64,000 bases of DNA from Gabonibacter massiliensis (GTDB lineage Bacteria > Bacteroidota > Bacteroidia > Bacteroidales > Marinifilaceae): positions 1 to 64,000 of the forward strand of contig LN913010.1 of assembly GCA_001487125.1 (NCBI GenBank), in the 5' to 3' direction. The notes under the pieces are model-generated. The model saw only the letters and a list, made by a program, of their open reading frames with translations, was not told the origin of the DNA and searched no databases. This document shows positions 28,581-36,680 of the stretch, piece after piece. Each line of letters begins with the position of its first letter. The stretch's first letter is position 1. A program made the position numbers and the translations under genes.

Positions 28581-28640
28581 GATTTAGTGATTCTGAGATT
28601 TGGTGATTCTGTGATTTAGTGATTTAATGATTGTGTGATT
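28581..28640. repeat. 8-bp-period GATT array between exbB and exbD
   Basis: GATT starts at 28581, 28589, 28597, 28605, 28613, 28621, 28629 and 28637: eight anchors with no slip. The spacer tetramers vary (TAGT, CTGA, TGGT, CTGT, TAGT, TAAT, GTGT). In the exbB-exbD mRNA the units read AATC. This is the cleanest member of the family in the window. Confidence 0.92.
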
Positions 28641-28647
28641 AAAAGGT

Positions 28648-29340
28648 TTAGTGATGGGGTGATTCCTGTTTTTTTAACCGGATCAGCAGGTCGATGAGTT
28701 CGGAGTTATACCGTTCCATGTGCAGGACGATTTTATCAATCCGGGAAACTAAGTAGTTATAAGCCAAGTATCCGATGATCCCGACGATCAATCCGGCCAC
28801 GGTCGTGATCATGGCCGTATATATACCCCTCGACAACAGACTGATGTCGATATTGTTGCCGGCCATAGCCATGTCGTAGAATGCCTGTACCATTCCGACG
28901 ACTGTTCCCAAAAACCCGATCATGGGAGCTGTACCCGCGCAGGTCGCTAAGGTCGCTAAGCCTTTTTCCAAAGTTGCCACTTCGTAATTGGCCGTATTTT
29001 CCATGGACTCGCGAATCTCTCCCGGCGCCTCCTGTCTCAATAGAATACCTTTTCTTATGATTTTGGCCAAAGGGGTATTTTCCGTATCACAGTCGGTTAA
29101 AGCTCCTTCTATGTCTTTTTTTTGTATTTTTTCTTGAATCAGTTGCATGAATGCTTCATCTCCCGTTCCTGTTTTCCGAAGAATCCAAAATCTTTCGCAA
29201 GCGATGTAAATGGCGATAATCGATAGAATAAAGATAGGGATCATTAACCATCCCCCTTTGACAACCAACCCCCATAGGCTCATATCCATATCTGCCGCTT
29301 TTGCTGCCGGGGCCGCTATTTGTATTATCCAATTGTTCAT
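28648..29340 (-). CDS. exbB: MotA/TolQ/ExbB-family proton channel protein
   Basis: The 230-residue protein has three membrane helices. The first is near residues 30-50 (GGWLMIPIFILSIIAIYIA). The paired helices follow APMIGFLGTVVGMVQAFYDM and TTVAGLIVGIIGYLAYNYLV, the classical ExbB/TolQ signature. It forms the pentameric stator of the TonB motor with ExbD. A -33/-7 pair lies upstream on the same strand at 29378-29408, so exbB-exbD and perhaps the two genes after them form one operon. Confidence 0.92.
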   Translation of the reverse strand: MNNWIIQIAAPAAKAADMDMSLWGLVVKGGWLMIPIFILSIIAIYIACERFWILRKTGTGDEAFMQLIQEKIQKKDIEGALTDCDTENTPLAKIIRKGILLRQEAPGEIRESMENTANYEVATLEKGLATLATCAGTAPMIGFLGTVVGMVQAFYDMAMAGNNIDISLLSRGIYTAMITTVAGLIVGIIGYLAYNYLVSRIDKIVLHMERYNSELIDLLIRLKKQESPHH

Positions 29341-29377
29341 GCACTTATTTTTTGATAATCTTTCTTAAAAGTGTTGC

Positions 29378-29408
29378 GAAGATAATGTGGTTTTTGCGAA
29401 AACACAAA
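29378..29408 (-). promoter_or_regulatory. probable promoter of exbB
   Basis: On the minus strand, TTTG (29405-29408) is followed after 19-20 bp by TATCTTCG (29385-29378), seven of eight against TAnnTTTG. The start would lie near 29371, about 30 bases before the exbB ATG. Confidence 0.5.
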
Positions 29409-29455
29409 TTCCCTTATGGAATTGTACGCGCGGATTGGGAGGGACTATCAAAGTA

Positions 29456-30349
29456 CTACCAACTCTTTTTCTTGTTTTTTACACAATATTGCAATAATTT
29501 ATTGGCGTACGGATCTAAATAGCCCTGTTTATGAATCGCGTACAATTCCCGGGAGATTTCCAACTCTTGTATATCGATGATTTTTAGTTTTCCGGAAGCT
29601 AACTCTTCCCGGATGCTGAACACGGAAACGAGAGCATAGCAATCCGAATGTTTCAGGTATTGTTTGATTCCTTCGGTTGTTCCGATCGTAATCTGCTGGT
29701 TCAACTCTTCCATGCGGATATTTGATTTGGCTAACTGTTGCTGAATGATTTTATAAGTTCCGGAACCGTTTTCCCTGAACACGAATTTCAGTTGTTTTAG
29801 TTCTTCCAAGGTGATGACCTCCTTGCTCGGGTTCCGGGTTGAGGTAACCAATACGATCTCGTCCTGTAAAAAAGGTATGTAGTGAATATCCGGTTCGGAG
29901 GGAGATCCTTCGATAAAGGCTAACTGGATGTTGCGGTGTAGGATTTCCTGTTCGATCTGGTTGGTATTTCCGCTGATCAGGTTAATCCTGATATGCGGGA
30001 AACGCTCGCGGAACGGGGCTAACATTCCCGGTAAGATGTATTGTGACAGCGTCGTGCTGGCACCGATAGACAGAGTACCGGAAAATTCATGTTTCATTTG
30101 ATGGATGCCGAATTCGATCTCCCGCTCTTTATCCAATAAATCTTCACTTTTTTCCAATAAATACTTTCCTGCCGGAGTCAACACGAAACGTCCTTTTTCC
30201 CGTTCGAAAAGAGTGACTTCCAATTCTTTTTCCAACTCTTTTATGCTTTTGGATATAGCCGGCTGGGAAAGATGCAGCTCTTCGGCAGCCTTTGTCGTGC
30301 TCAGGTATTTTGCCGTGTGATAGAATATCGTGAGTTTGTGATCTAACAT
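29456..30349 (-). CDS. LysR-family transcriptional regulator
   Basis: The 297-residue product has an N-terminal winged helix (1-60: FYHTAKYLSTTKAAEELHLS, QPAISKSIKELEKELEVTLF) and a periplasmic-binding-like effector domain from about 90 onward that starts LSIGASTTLSQYILPGML. That word recalls the YeiE/CysB-like branch, whose genes often sit beside YeiH-type permeases. Here the YeiH gene is 11 kb away, so the link is only inference. An exact minus-strand -7 box (CAAATATA on the plus strand at 30437-30444) lies about 90 bases upstream, with no good -33 partner. Confidence 0.9.
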   Translation of the reverse strand: MLDHKLTIFYHTAKYLSTTKAAEELHLSQPAISKSIKELEKELEVTLFEREKGRFVLTPAGKYLLEKSEDLLDKEREIEFGIHQMKHEFSGTLSIGASTTLSQYILPGMLAPFRERFPHIRINLISGNTNQIEQEILHRNIQLAFIEGSPSEPDIHYIPFLQDEIVLVTSTRNPSKEVITLEELKQLKFVFRENGSGTYKIIQQQLAKSNIRMEELNQQITIGTTEGIKQYLKHSDCYALVSVFSIREELASGKLKIIDIQELEISRELYAIHKQGYLDPYANKLLQYCVKNKKKSW

Positions 30350-30851
30350 AATGAGTCGAATTAAATTACGCGACGCGAGACTTTTTAACCGGTTTTGTTT
30401 AACAGAGTCCTTATTTCAGGTTTTATTTATTCGAAACAAATATACTATTTTCAAAATAACTGCTGATCTTATGATCGGTATTTCTCCATAAATTATTCAC
30501 GTTAGCACTTTGGGACGGGGTTAAAGTGCTATCGAATCGACTTTTCTGCATGATCGACCACGAAAGCAATAGATGGAGAAATAGAAAGATTTCATAAACT
30601 TTATAAGCACCGCAAACGTTATCTATATTCATGTATTTTGATTTTTGGTATGATATTTGAAGATTAGGATTATCCGAATTATTAGATTCGATCTGCTTGG
30701 CGGTTAGAAGAAATCAGCGATTCGGCGTGTTAATTTTCATTTGCTTTTCCCGATAATTTTTAATACCTTGAGGCCGTTTTTTCAGAGAGTTAAGAGACAA
30801 AGAAAAGTTAAAAAATGGGGATGGAAAAATACTATTTCAATACACATATAT
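30350..30851. other. gene-free divergent intergenic region
   Basis: This 502-base region separates the LysR gene from the V-ATPase operon. A 69-codon minus-strand frame at 30423-30632 is not supported by any family feature. A near-consensus -7 box, TTCATTTG, at 30736-30743 may drive the V-ATPase operon, but its -33 partner is poor. No repeat of the two dispersed families was recognised here. Confidence 0.5.
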
Positions 30852-31460
30852 ATGGAGAATAAATTAGATGTTTTAACGAAGAAACTTTACGACGAGGGGG
30901 TGGATAAAGCACGTCAGGAGGCGGATGAGATCCTCGCGAAAGCAAGACAAGAGGCCGAGAAGATTATAGCCGAGGCCAAGGCTAAAGCAGACGAAATGCA
31001 TGCTACAGCCAATACGGATATCAGTAATTTGAAGAAAAAGGCAGAATCCGAGATGAATTTAAGCGTGAGACAAGCGATTGCCGCGTTAAAATTGTCCGTT
31101 ACGGAGCTGATTTCGGGGAAAGTTGCCGGAGAGATGGCAAAAGTCGGATTTGAGGAGAAGACATTTGTTCAGGAGTTGTTGATGACAATCGTAAAAAAAT
31201 GGGATATCTCATCCGGGAATTTAAATTTGGAAGTGATCCTTTCGGATGATGAGAAAACTCAATTTGAATCTTTTGTCGCGACCAAATACAAAGAACTTCT
31301 GGATAAGGGCTTACGTGTAAAAGCCGGCAATGTGGAAGGTGAATTTGTTATTCAGCCGAAAGACGGAGGTTATCAGATTACTTTCTCGGAAGAACTGTTT
31401 GAGGCATTCTTCTCTCAATACATGAGGAGTTTCACGAAAGAACTTCTTTATAAAAATTAA
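30852..31460 (+). CDS. V-type ATP synthase subunit E
   Basis: The 202-residue product starts MENKLDVLTKKLYDEG; the ATG at 30852 is preferred over an upstream in-frame ATG at 30741 because the extension is unlike the family. Residues about 10-80 form a long charged coiled coil (ARQEADEILAKARQEAEKI), and the C-terminal half is the globular domain that binds the A/B head. Subunit E is part of the peripheral stalk. It is first in the operon E-DUF2764-A-B-D-I-K. A phased GATT array lies just downstream. Confidence 0.88.
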   Translation: MENKLDVLTKKLYDEGVDKARQEADEILAKARQEAEKIIAEAKAKADEMHATANTDISNLKKKAESEMNLSVRQAIAALKLSVTELISGKVAGEMAKVGFEEKTFVQELLMTIVKKWDISSGNLNLEVILSDDEKTQFESFVATKYKELLDKGLRVKAGNVEGEFVIQPKDGGYQITFSEELFEAFFSQYMRSFTKELLYKN

Positions 31461-31470
31461 TGAATCATGA

Positions 31471-31506
31471 GATGGTGTGATTATGTGATTGAATGATTTG
31501 GAGATT
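31471..31506. repeat. 8-bp-period GATT array in the V-ATPase operon
   Basis: GATG at 31471 and GATT at 31479, 31487, 31495 and 31503 are spaced by exactly 8 bp. AATC words continue less regularly to about 31550. The array fills the spacer between subunit E and the DUF2764 gene. Confidence 0.75.
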
Positions 31507-31570
31507 ATGCGTTTTAATCATGAAATCATAAAATGACAGAATCCAGAATCGTAAAATAAAACTGAGAGGG

Positions 31571-32398
31571 ATGATATTAAAAAATGGTTACTACTGTTTG
31601 ATTGCCGGTTTGCCGGAGATCGCTTGGGATGATCGGAAATTGGCAATATCTGTCAGTAATCTGCGGGAGTTGGCTCAAAACGATTTGAGTAAAAAAGATA
31701 TGGAACTTTTGAATCTGTTCTTTCTTCCGGCAGATCATGTACAGATTCTTCGTCTGTTGACGAAGCAGGAGCCTGACCCTACTCTTTCGACGGTATATCC
31801 TTTAAAGCAACTCGAAGATGAGATTGCCGAACCTACCTCTTCTTTACTTCCTTATTTGAATCAATTTATAGCTGATTTTAAAGGAGAACATCTGAAATAC
31901 GATGTAGCTCCTGAAAATGTGTTGAGTTGGATGTATTACGATTATTTATTGAAATCCGGAAACTCTTTTGTGAGACGATACGCGGAATTTTCAATGAATG
32001 TCAAGAATCTGATCACCGCATTGAATTGTCGGAAATACGGAAAAGAGATAGAGAAAGAGGTGATCGGGAACAATGCTTTCGCGAAAGCGTTGCGTACGTC
32101 CAATTCGAAAGATTTTGGCTTGGCTATGGATTATCCTTACGTGGATAAGGTGATATCTTTAATGGCTAATCCTAATTTGGTGGAAAGGGAGCGGGGGTTG
32201 GATTTGTTGCATTGGGACTTTATAGAGGAAGCCGTTGTTTTCGAGTATTTTTCCGTGGAGAAGGTTTTGAGCTTTATGTTGCAATTGATGATTATTGAAA
32301 GATGGAGCAAGATGAGTTCGGAGTCCGGACGTAAGGTATTCATGGAGATGGTCGAGAAGTTCAGGCATAGTTTTGAATTCACGGAGGAGTTCAAATGA
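31571..32398 (+). CDS. DUF2764 family V-ATPase-associated protein (subunit C-like position)
   Basis: The 275-residue product begins MILKNGYYCLIAGLPEIAWDD, the characteristic DUF2764 opening, and is mostly helical. DUF2764 genes occur between subunits E and A of V-type ATPase operons in Bacteroidetes, spirochaetes and chlamydiae. This is the place of the central-stalk C subunit (d in eukaryotes), and the protein may replace it; that is inference from position. No canonical C gene exists in this operon. Confidence 0.85.
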   Translation: MILKNGYYCLIAGLPEIAWDDRKLAISVSNLRELAQNDLSKKDMELLNLFFLPADHVQILRLLTKQEPDPTLSTVYPLKQLEDEIAEPTSSLLPYLNQFIADFKGEHLKYDVAPENVLSWMYYDYLLKSGNSFVRRYAEFSMNVKNLITALNCRKYGKEIEKEVIGNNAFAKALRTSNSKDFGLAMDYPYVDKVISLMANPNLVERERGLDLLHWDFIEEAVVFEYFSVEKVLSFMLQLMIIERWSKMSSESGRKVFMEMVEKFRHSFEFTEEFK

Positions 32399-32467
32399 TT
32401 TTAAATTTTACAAGGGAAGAATTCCCGGAAATTTAAGATGGAGAGATTAAAAATTAAAAATTGAAAA

Positions 32468-34231
32468 ATGGATAAAACACAAGGAAAAGTTCATAGTATT
32501 ATATCCAACCTCGTGCTTGTGCGTACCGAAGGCCCGGTTTCCCAGAATGAGATTTGTTTCATTCTGATGGGTAACGAGAGGCTGATGGCGGAGGTCATCA
32601 AGGTCGTTGGAGATATTGCTTATGTGCAGGTATTTGAAAGTACGCGTGGTTTGAAACCCGGTACGTTGGTAGAATTTGAAAACCATATGTTGGAAGTCAC
32701 CTTGGGACCGGGGTTGCTATCGAAGAATTTCGACGGTTTGCAAAATGACCTGGATAAGATGACCGGAGTTTTCTTAAAACGAGGAGAATACACGAATCCG
32801 TTGGAAGTCGATAAAAAATGGAGTTTTACTCCTTTGGCTAAACCGGGAGATAGGGTAAAAGCCGGAGACTGGTTAGGAAACGTGAAAGAGAATTGGTTGG
32901 ACCATAAGATTATGGTTCCCTTTAAGATGCAAGGCGAATACACGGTAGTTTCCGTCGCTGATGCCGGAGAGTATACGATTGAAGATACGATTGCCATCGT
33001 AAAAGACGAAAACGGTAAAGAGTTTCCGTTGACGATGACACAGAAGTGGCCGGTGAAGGTCGCCGTAAGAAATTACGTGGATAAGCCGCGTCCTTTCCGT
33101 CAGATGGAAACGGGAGTACGGGTAATCGACACGATGAATCCGATTTTAGAGGGAGGTACCGGATTTATTCCCGGTCCGTTCGGAACGGGTAAAACGGTAT
33201 TGCAACATGCTCTTTCCCGTTTTGCCGATGCGGATATTATCATCATGGCTGCTTGCGGTGAACGGGCTAATGAGGTTGTAGAAATTTTCACGGAGTTCCC
33301 CGAGTTGGAAGACCCTCGCTCGGGACGTAAATTATACGAGAGAACGACGATCATTGCCAATACCTCCAACATGCCCGTGGCTGCCCGTGAAGCCTCGGTT
33401 TACACGGCTATGACCATCGGTGAATATTATCGTTCCATGGGGATGAAAGTCCTTTTGCTGGCGGACTCTACCTCTCGTTGGGCTCAGGCTTTGCGTGAGA
33501 TGTCCAACCGTATGGAGGAACTTCCGGGACAGGATGCTTTCCCTATGGACTTGTCTGCCATTATTTCAAATTTCTACGCTCGTGCCGGAATGGTCTACCT
33601 GAATAACGGGAAAACCGGTTCTGTCACTTTTATCGGTACGGTATCTCCCGCGGGAGGTAACTTGAAAGAGCCGGTTACGGAATCTACGAAGAAGGTAGCC
33701 CGTTGTTTTTACGCTCTTTCGCAGGCTCGTGCGGATGCCAAGCGTTATCCGGCCATCGATACGTTGGAGTCTTATTCCAAATACTTAGAGTATCCGGAGT
33801 TCATGGAGTTTGCAAAGAAGAATATCTCGGATCATTGGATCGCCGATGTAAACGAAGCGCGGAATATGTTGGTTCGTGGACGGGAAACTGCCGAACAGAT
33901 CGATATCCTGGGGGATGACGGTGTACCTTTGGAGTATCATTTGATTTACTGGAAATCGGAACTGATAGACTTTGTTATTTTGCAACAAGATGCATTTGAT
34001 AATATCGACGGTTCGACCTCTATGGAGCGTCAGAAGTATATGTTGAATGCCGTGTTGGATGTCGTGCGTTCCGATTTTGATTTTGACTCCTTTGAAGAGG
34101 TAAATCCCTATTTCAAACGTATCATTAACGGGTTTAAACAGATGAACTATTCCGAGTTCCAGTCTGAACACTTTAAGAAATACGAGGCAGAAGTGAAGGA
34201 AATTATTAACGAGAGAAAAAAAAATGATTAA
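32468..34231 (+). CDS. atpA: V-type ATP synthase catalytic subunit A
   Basis: The 587-residue protein has the family N-terminal barrel (GKVHSIISNLVLVR), the non-homologous insertion, and the catalytic nucleotide site. The Walker A motif is GPFGTGKT with Lys242 and Thr243; a GERANEVVEIF word follows it, and LLLADSTSRWAQALREMSNR is the Walker B and switch region. Length is normal for bacterial/archaeal A subunits. The last codons run into a GATT array. It hydrolyses or synthesises ATP in the A3B3 head. Confidence 0.96.
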   Translation: MDKTQGKVHSIISNLVLVRTEGPVSQNEICFILMGNERLMAEVIKVVGDIAYVQVFESTRGLKPGTLVEFENHMLEVTLGPGLLSKNFDGLQNDLDKMTGVFLKRGEYTNPLEVDKKWSFTPLAKPGDRVKAGDWLGNVKENWLDHKIMVPFKMQGEYTVVSVADAGEYTIEDTIAIVKDENGKEFPLTMTQKWPVKVAVRNYVDKPRPFRQMETGVRVIDTMNPILEGGTGFIPGPFGTGKTVLQHALSRFADADIIIMAACGERANEVVEIFTEFPELEDPRSGRKLYERTTIIANTSNMPVAAREASVYTAMTIGEYYRSMGMKVLLLADSTSRWAQALREMSNRMEELPGQDAFPMDLSAIISNFYARAGMVYLNNGKTGSVTFIGTVSPAGGNLKEPVTESTKKVARCFYALSQARADAKRYPAIDTLESYSKYLEYPEFMEFAKKNISDHWIADVNEARNMLVRGRETAEQIDILGDDGVPLEYHLIYWKSELIDFVILQQDAFDNIDGSTSMERQKYMLNAVLDVVRSDFDFDSFEEVNPYFKRIINGFKQMNYSEFQSEHFKKYEAEVKEIINERKKND

Positions 34232-34280
34232 AGGATTTTGTGATTGAATTACTGAATCGCAGAATCTGCAATCACCGAAT
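34225..34280. repeat. GATT/AATC array between atpA and atpB
   Basis: GATT starts at 34225 (inside the last codons of atpA), 34233 and 34241, exactly 8 bp apart. AATC then occurs at 34254, 34262, 34269 and 34277. The polarity switches from GATT to AATC within the spacer. Confidence 0.65.
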
Positions 34281-34309
34281 CGTTAGGTTATAAAAATTAA
34301 AATTTGATT

Positions 34310-35632
34310 ATGTCAGTTGCTTTTCAAAAAGTTTACACGAAGATCACCCAGATCACGAAAGCCACGTGTTCACTGAAAGCTCAGGGCGTCGGAAATGACG
34401 AGTTAGCTATCGTGAACGGCCGTTTGGCTCAGGTCGTGAAAATCTGGGGAGATGATATAACCCTTCAGGTGTTCTCCGGAACGGAAGGGATTCCGACAAA
34501 TGCAGAAGTGACATTTCTCGGAAAGGCACCTACTTTAAAAGTCGGAGAAGATTTATGCGGTCGTTTTTTCAACGCGTTTGGAGATCCGATCGACGGGGGT
34601 CCGGCTATCGACGGCGATGAACGTGAAATCGGCGGTCCTTCCGTGAATCCGGTACGCCGAAAACAACCTTCCGAATTGATAGCCACGGGTATAGCGGGTA
34701 TCGACTTAAATAATACTTTGGTATCGGGACAGAAGATTCCGTTTTTTGCGGACCCGGATCAGCCCTATAATCAAGTAATGGCCAACGTGGCTTTGCGTGC
34801 GCAGGCCGACCGGATTATTTTGGGGGGAATGGGATTGACGAATGATGACTACTTGTATTTTAAGAATTTGTTCGACAACGCCGGGGTTTTGGATCGTATC
34901 GTCAGCTTCGTGAATACGACGGAGGCTCCTCCCGTGGAGCGTTTGTTGGTTCCGGATATGGCGTTGACTGCTGCCGAGTATTTTGCCGTGGATAAAAACG
35001 AGAAGGTATTGGTATTGTTGACGGATATGACTCTGTACGCGGATGCCTTGAGTATCGTGTCCAACCGTATGGATCAGATCCCTTCTAAAGACTCTATGCC
35101 CGGTTCGCTTTATTCCGATTTGGCGAAAATTTACGAGAAAGCCGTACAATTCCCGGCAGGTGGTTCTATTACGATTATCGCGGTAACCACTCTTTCCGGG
35201 GGAGATATTACACATGCTATCCCTGACAATACCGGATACATTACGGAGGGACAATTGTTCTTGCGTAAAGATACGGAAATCGGTAAGGTTATCGTCGATC
35301 CTTTCCGAAGCTTGTCCCGCTTGAAACAATTGGTGATCGGTAAGAAAACCCGTAAGGACCATCCGCAGGTTATGAATGCCGCTATTCGTCTGTATGCCGA
35401 TGCTGCCAATGCCCGGACCAAAATGGAGAACGGATTCGATTTGACGGATTATGACCGCCGGACTCTCGATTTCGCGAAAGAGTATTCGAACGATTTGTTG
35501 GCCATCGACGTCAACATCTCCACCGACCAGATGTTGGATACGGCTTGGACTTTGTTCCGGAAGTATTTCAACCGCTCGGAATTGGGAATCAAGGCGGAAA
35601 TAGTAGAAGAATTTGGAAATTTTCCTGAATGA
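34310..35632 (+). CDS. atpB: V-type ATP synthase subunit B
   Basis: The 440-residue product starts MSVAFQKVYTKITQI; an upstream TTG at 34304 is less likely. It aligns with non-catalytic B subunits: the position of Walker A is replaced by SGQKIPFFADP, as normal, and VLVLLTDMTLYADALSIVSNRMDQIPSKDSMPGSLYSDL is the conserved core. It alternates with A in the hexameric head. An unrelated four-helix-bundle gene follows before subunit D. Confidence 0.95.
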   Translation: MSVAFQKVYTKITQITKATCSLKAQGVGNDELAIVNGRLAQVVKIWGDDITLQVFSGTEGIPTNAEVTFLGKAPTLKVGEDLCGRFFNAFGDPIDGGPAIDGDEREIGGPSVNPVRRKQPSELIATGIAGIDLNNTLVSGQKIPFFADPDQPYNQVMANVALRAQADRIILGGMGLTNDDYLYFKNLFDNAGVLDRIVSFVNTTEAPPVERLLVPDMALTAAEYFAVDKNEKVLVLLTDMTLYADALSIVSNRMDQIPSKDSMPGSLYSDLAKIYEKAVQFPAGGSITIIAVTTLSGGDITHAIPDNTGYITEGQLFLRKDTEIGKVIVDPFRSLSRLKQLVIGKKTRKDHPQVMNAAIRLYADAANARTKMENGFDLTDYDRRTLDFAKEYSNDLLAIDVNISTDQMLDTAWTLFRKYFNRSELGIKAEIVEEFGNFPE

Positions 35633-35641
35633 AAATTTCCG

Positions 35642-36057
35642 ATTGTAGATTGTAAATTGACAATTGTAAATTAAATGGATAGTACCGATTTTCAAAATAG
35701 GACGAAAGCATTAGGATTACAAATTATTCGATTGGTTGAGTTTTTTCCTCAAACTCATGTTTCTCGTGTTATTGCGAACCAATTGCTTCGTTGCGGTTTG
35801 TCTGTCGGGGCTAACTATAGAGCAGTCTGTCGTGCAAAGTCGGCTAAAGATTTTATCCATAAAATGAAAATAGTGGAGGAAGAGTGTGACGAGACTATTT
35901 ATTGGTTAGAAATTATAGTGGAAGCTAATGTGATGAAACGTGATGTTGTGATCCCTTTAATCGCAGAAGCTAAGGAGATTCTTGCGATGGTGGTAGCTTC
36001 GATAAATACTAAAAATAAGAATATACAGTCGTCAATCTAAAATCTACAATCTACAAT
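35642..36057. repeat. inverted repeats flanking the four-helix-bundle gene
   Basis: ATTGTAGATTGTAAATT at 35642-35658 and AATCTACAATCTACAAT at 36041-36057 are inverted copies with 16 of 17 matches. They enclose the gene at 35675-36040 almost exactly. A CGTCAATC word at 36030-36037, shared with 53211, 17219 and 349, overlaps the last codons. No target-site duplication was identified by eye. Confidence 0.7.
35675..36040 (+). CDS. four helix bundle protein (23S rRNA IVP / bAvd family)
   Basis: The 121-residue protein is a typical PF05635 member: FQNRTKALGLQIIRLVEFFP, then LLRCGLSVGANYRAVCRAKS, then KMKIVEEECDETIYWLEII, and a final helix. The family includes proteins encoded in 23S rRNA intervening sequences and the Avd accessory proteins of diversity-generating retroelements. 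Free-standing copies have no known role. It lies between V-ATPase subunits B and D, where it has no business functionally, and is enclosed by inverted repeats; its final codons are made of the repeat sequence. It therefore looks like cargo of a small insertion (inference). Confidence 0.88.
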   Translation: MDSTDFQNRTKALGLQIIRLVEFFPQTHVSRVIANQLLRCGLSVGANYRAVCRAKSAKDFIHKMKIVEEECDETIYWLEIIVEANVMKRDVVIPLIAEAKEILAMVVASINTKNKNIQSSI

Positions 36058-36080
36058 TTACAATTATAAATAAGTAAGGT

Positions 36081-36680
36081 ATGGCAATAAAATTTCAATA
36101 CAATAAAACTTCGCTTCAGGGGTTGGATAAGCAACTGAAGATGCGGGTGCGGGCGTTGCCTACCATCAAAAATAAGGAGTCCGCGTTACGGTCGGAAGTG
36201 AAAAAGGCAAAGCAAGTTGCCGACGAGTTTGACGAGAAGTTGGAAGAGACTTTGAATCAGTTACATGATATGTTACAACTTTACGACGAGTATTCGAAAG
36301 ATATTCTCGTGGTGAAGGAGATAAATATGTCTGTAAAGAAAATTGCCGGAGTAAAAACCCCTGTCTTGGACGGGGTGGAATACGAGGTAAAGGATTTCAG
36401 CTTGTTTAACCGGCCGGGGTGGTTCCTTGACGGGGTACAATACATCAAAGAGGTGGTCGATATCGCTTTGGAAAGGGAGTTTTACATGCGTAAAATGGAG
36501 TTATTGGATAAGGCGAGGAAGAAGACCACTCAGAAGGTGAATTTGTACGAGAAAGTACAGATCCCCGGATTCCAGGAGGCAATCCGGAAGATTAAGCGTT
36601 TCTTGGAGGATGAGGAGAATCTTTCCAAGTCTTCGCAAAAGATCGTGAAAAACCGTAAAATGATGGAGGCAGAGTCATGA
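36081..36680 (+). CDS. V-type ATP synthase subunit D
   Basis: The 199-residue product starts MAIKFQYNKTSLQGLDKQL, typical of bacterial subunit D, and is largely two long helices forming the central rotor shaft. Its stop codon overlaps the start of subunit I (ATGA arrangement at 36677), a sign of translational coupling. It follows the four-helix-bundle insertion by 40 bases. Confidence 0.9.
   Translation: MAIKFQYNKTSLQGLDKQLKMRVRALPTIKNKESALRSEVKKAKQVADEFDEKLEETLNQLHDMLQLYDEYSKDILVVKEINMSVKKIAGVKTPVLDGVEYEVKDFSLFNRPGWFLDGVQYIKEVVDIALEREFYMRKMELLDKARKKTTQKVNLYEKVQIPGFQEAIRKIKRFLEDEENLSKSSQKIVKNRKMMEAES

Noticed and set aside
28581-28640. CRISPR-like array
   Set aside because: The period is 8 bp with a four-base anchor; CRISPR arrays have repeats of over 20 bp and long unique spacers, and no cas gene is present.
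30423-30632. A 69-codon minus-strand frame upstream of the LysR gene
   Set aside because: No start context, signal or family pattern was found, and it overlaps the exact -7 box on that strand.
34706-35695. A 329-codon minus-strand frame
   Set aside because: It lies antisense to subunit B of the V-ATPase, which is certain, and has no recognisable motif.
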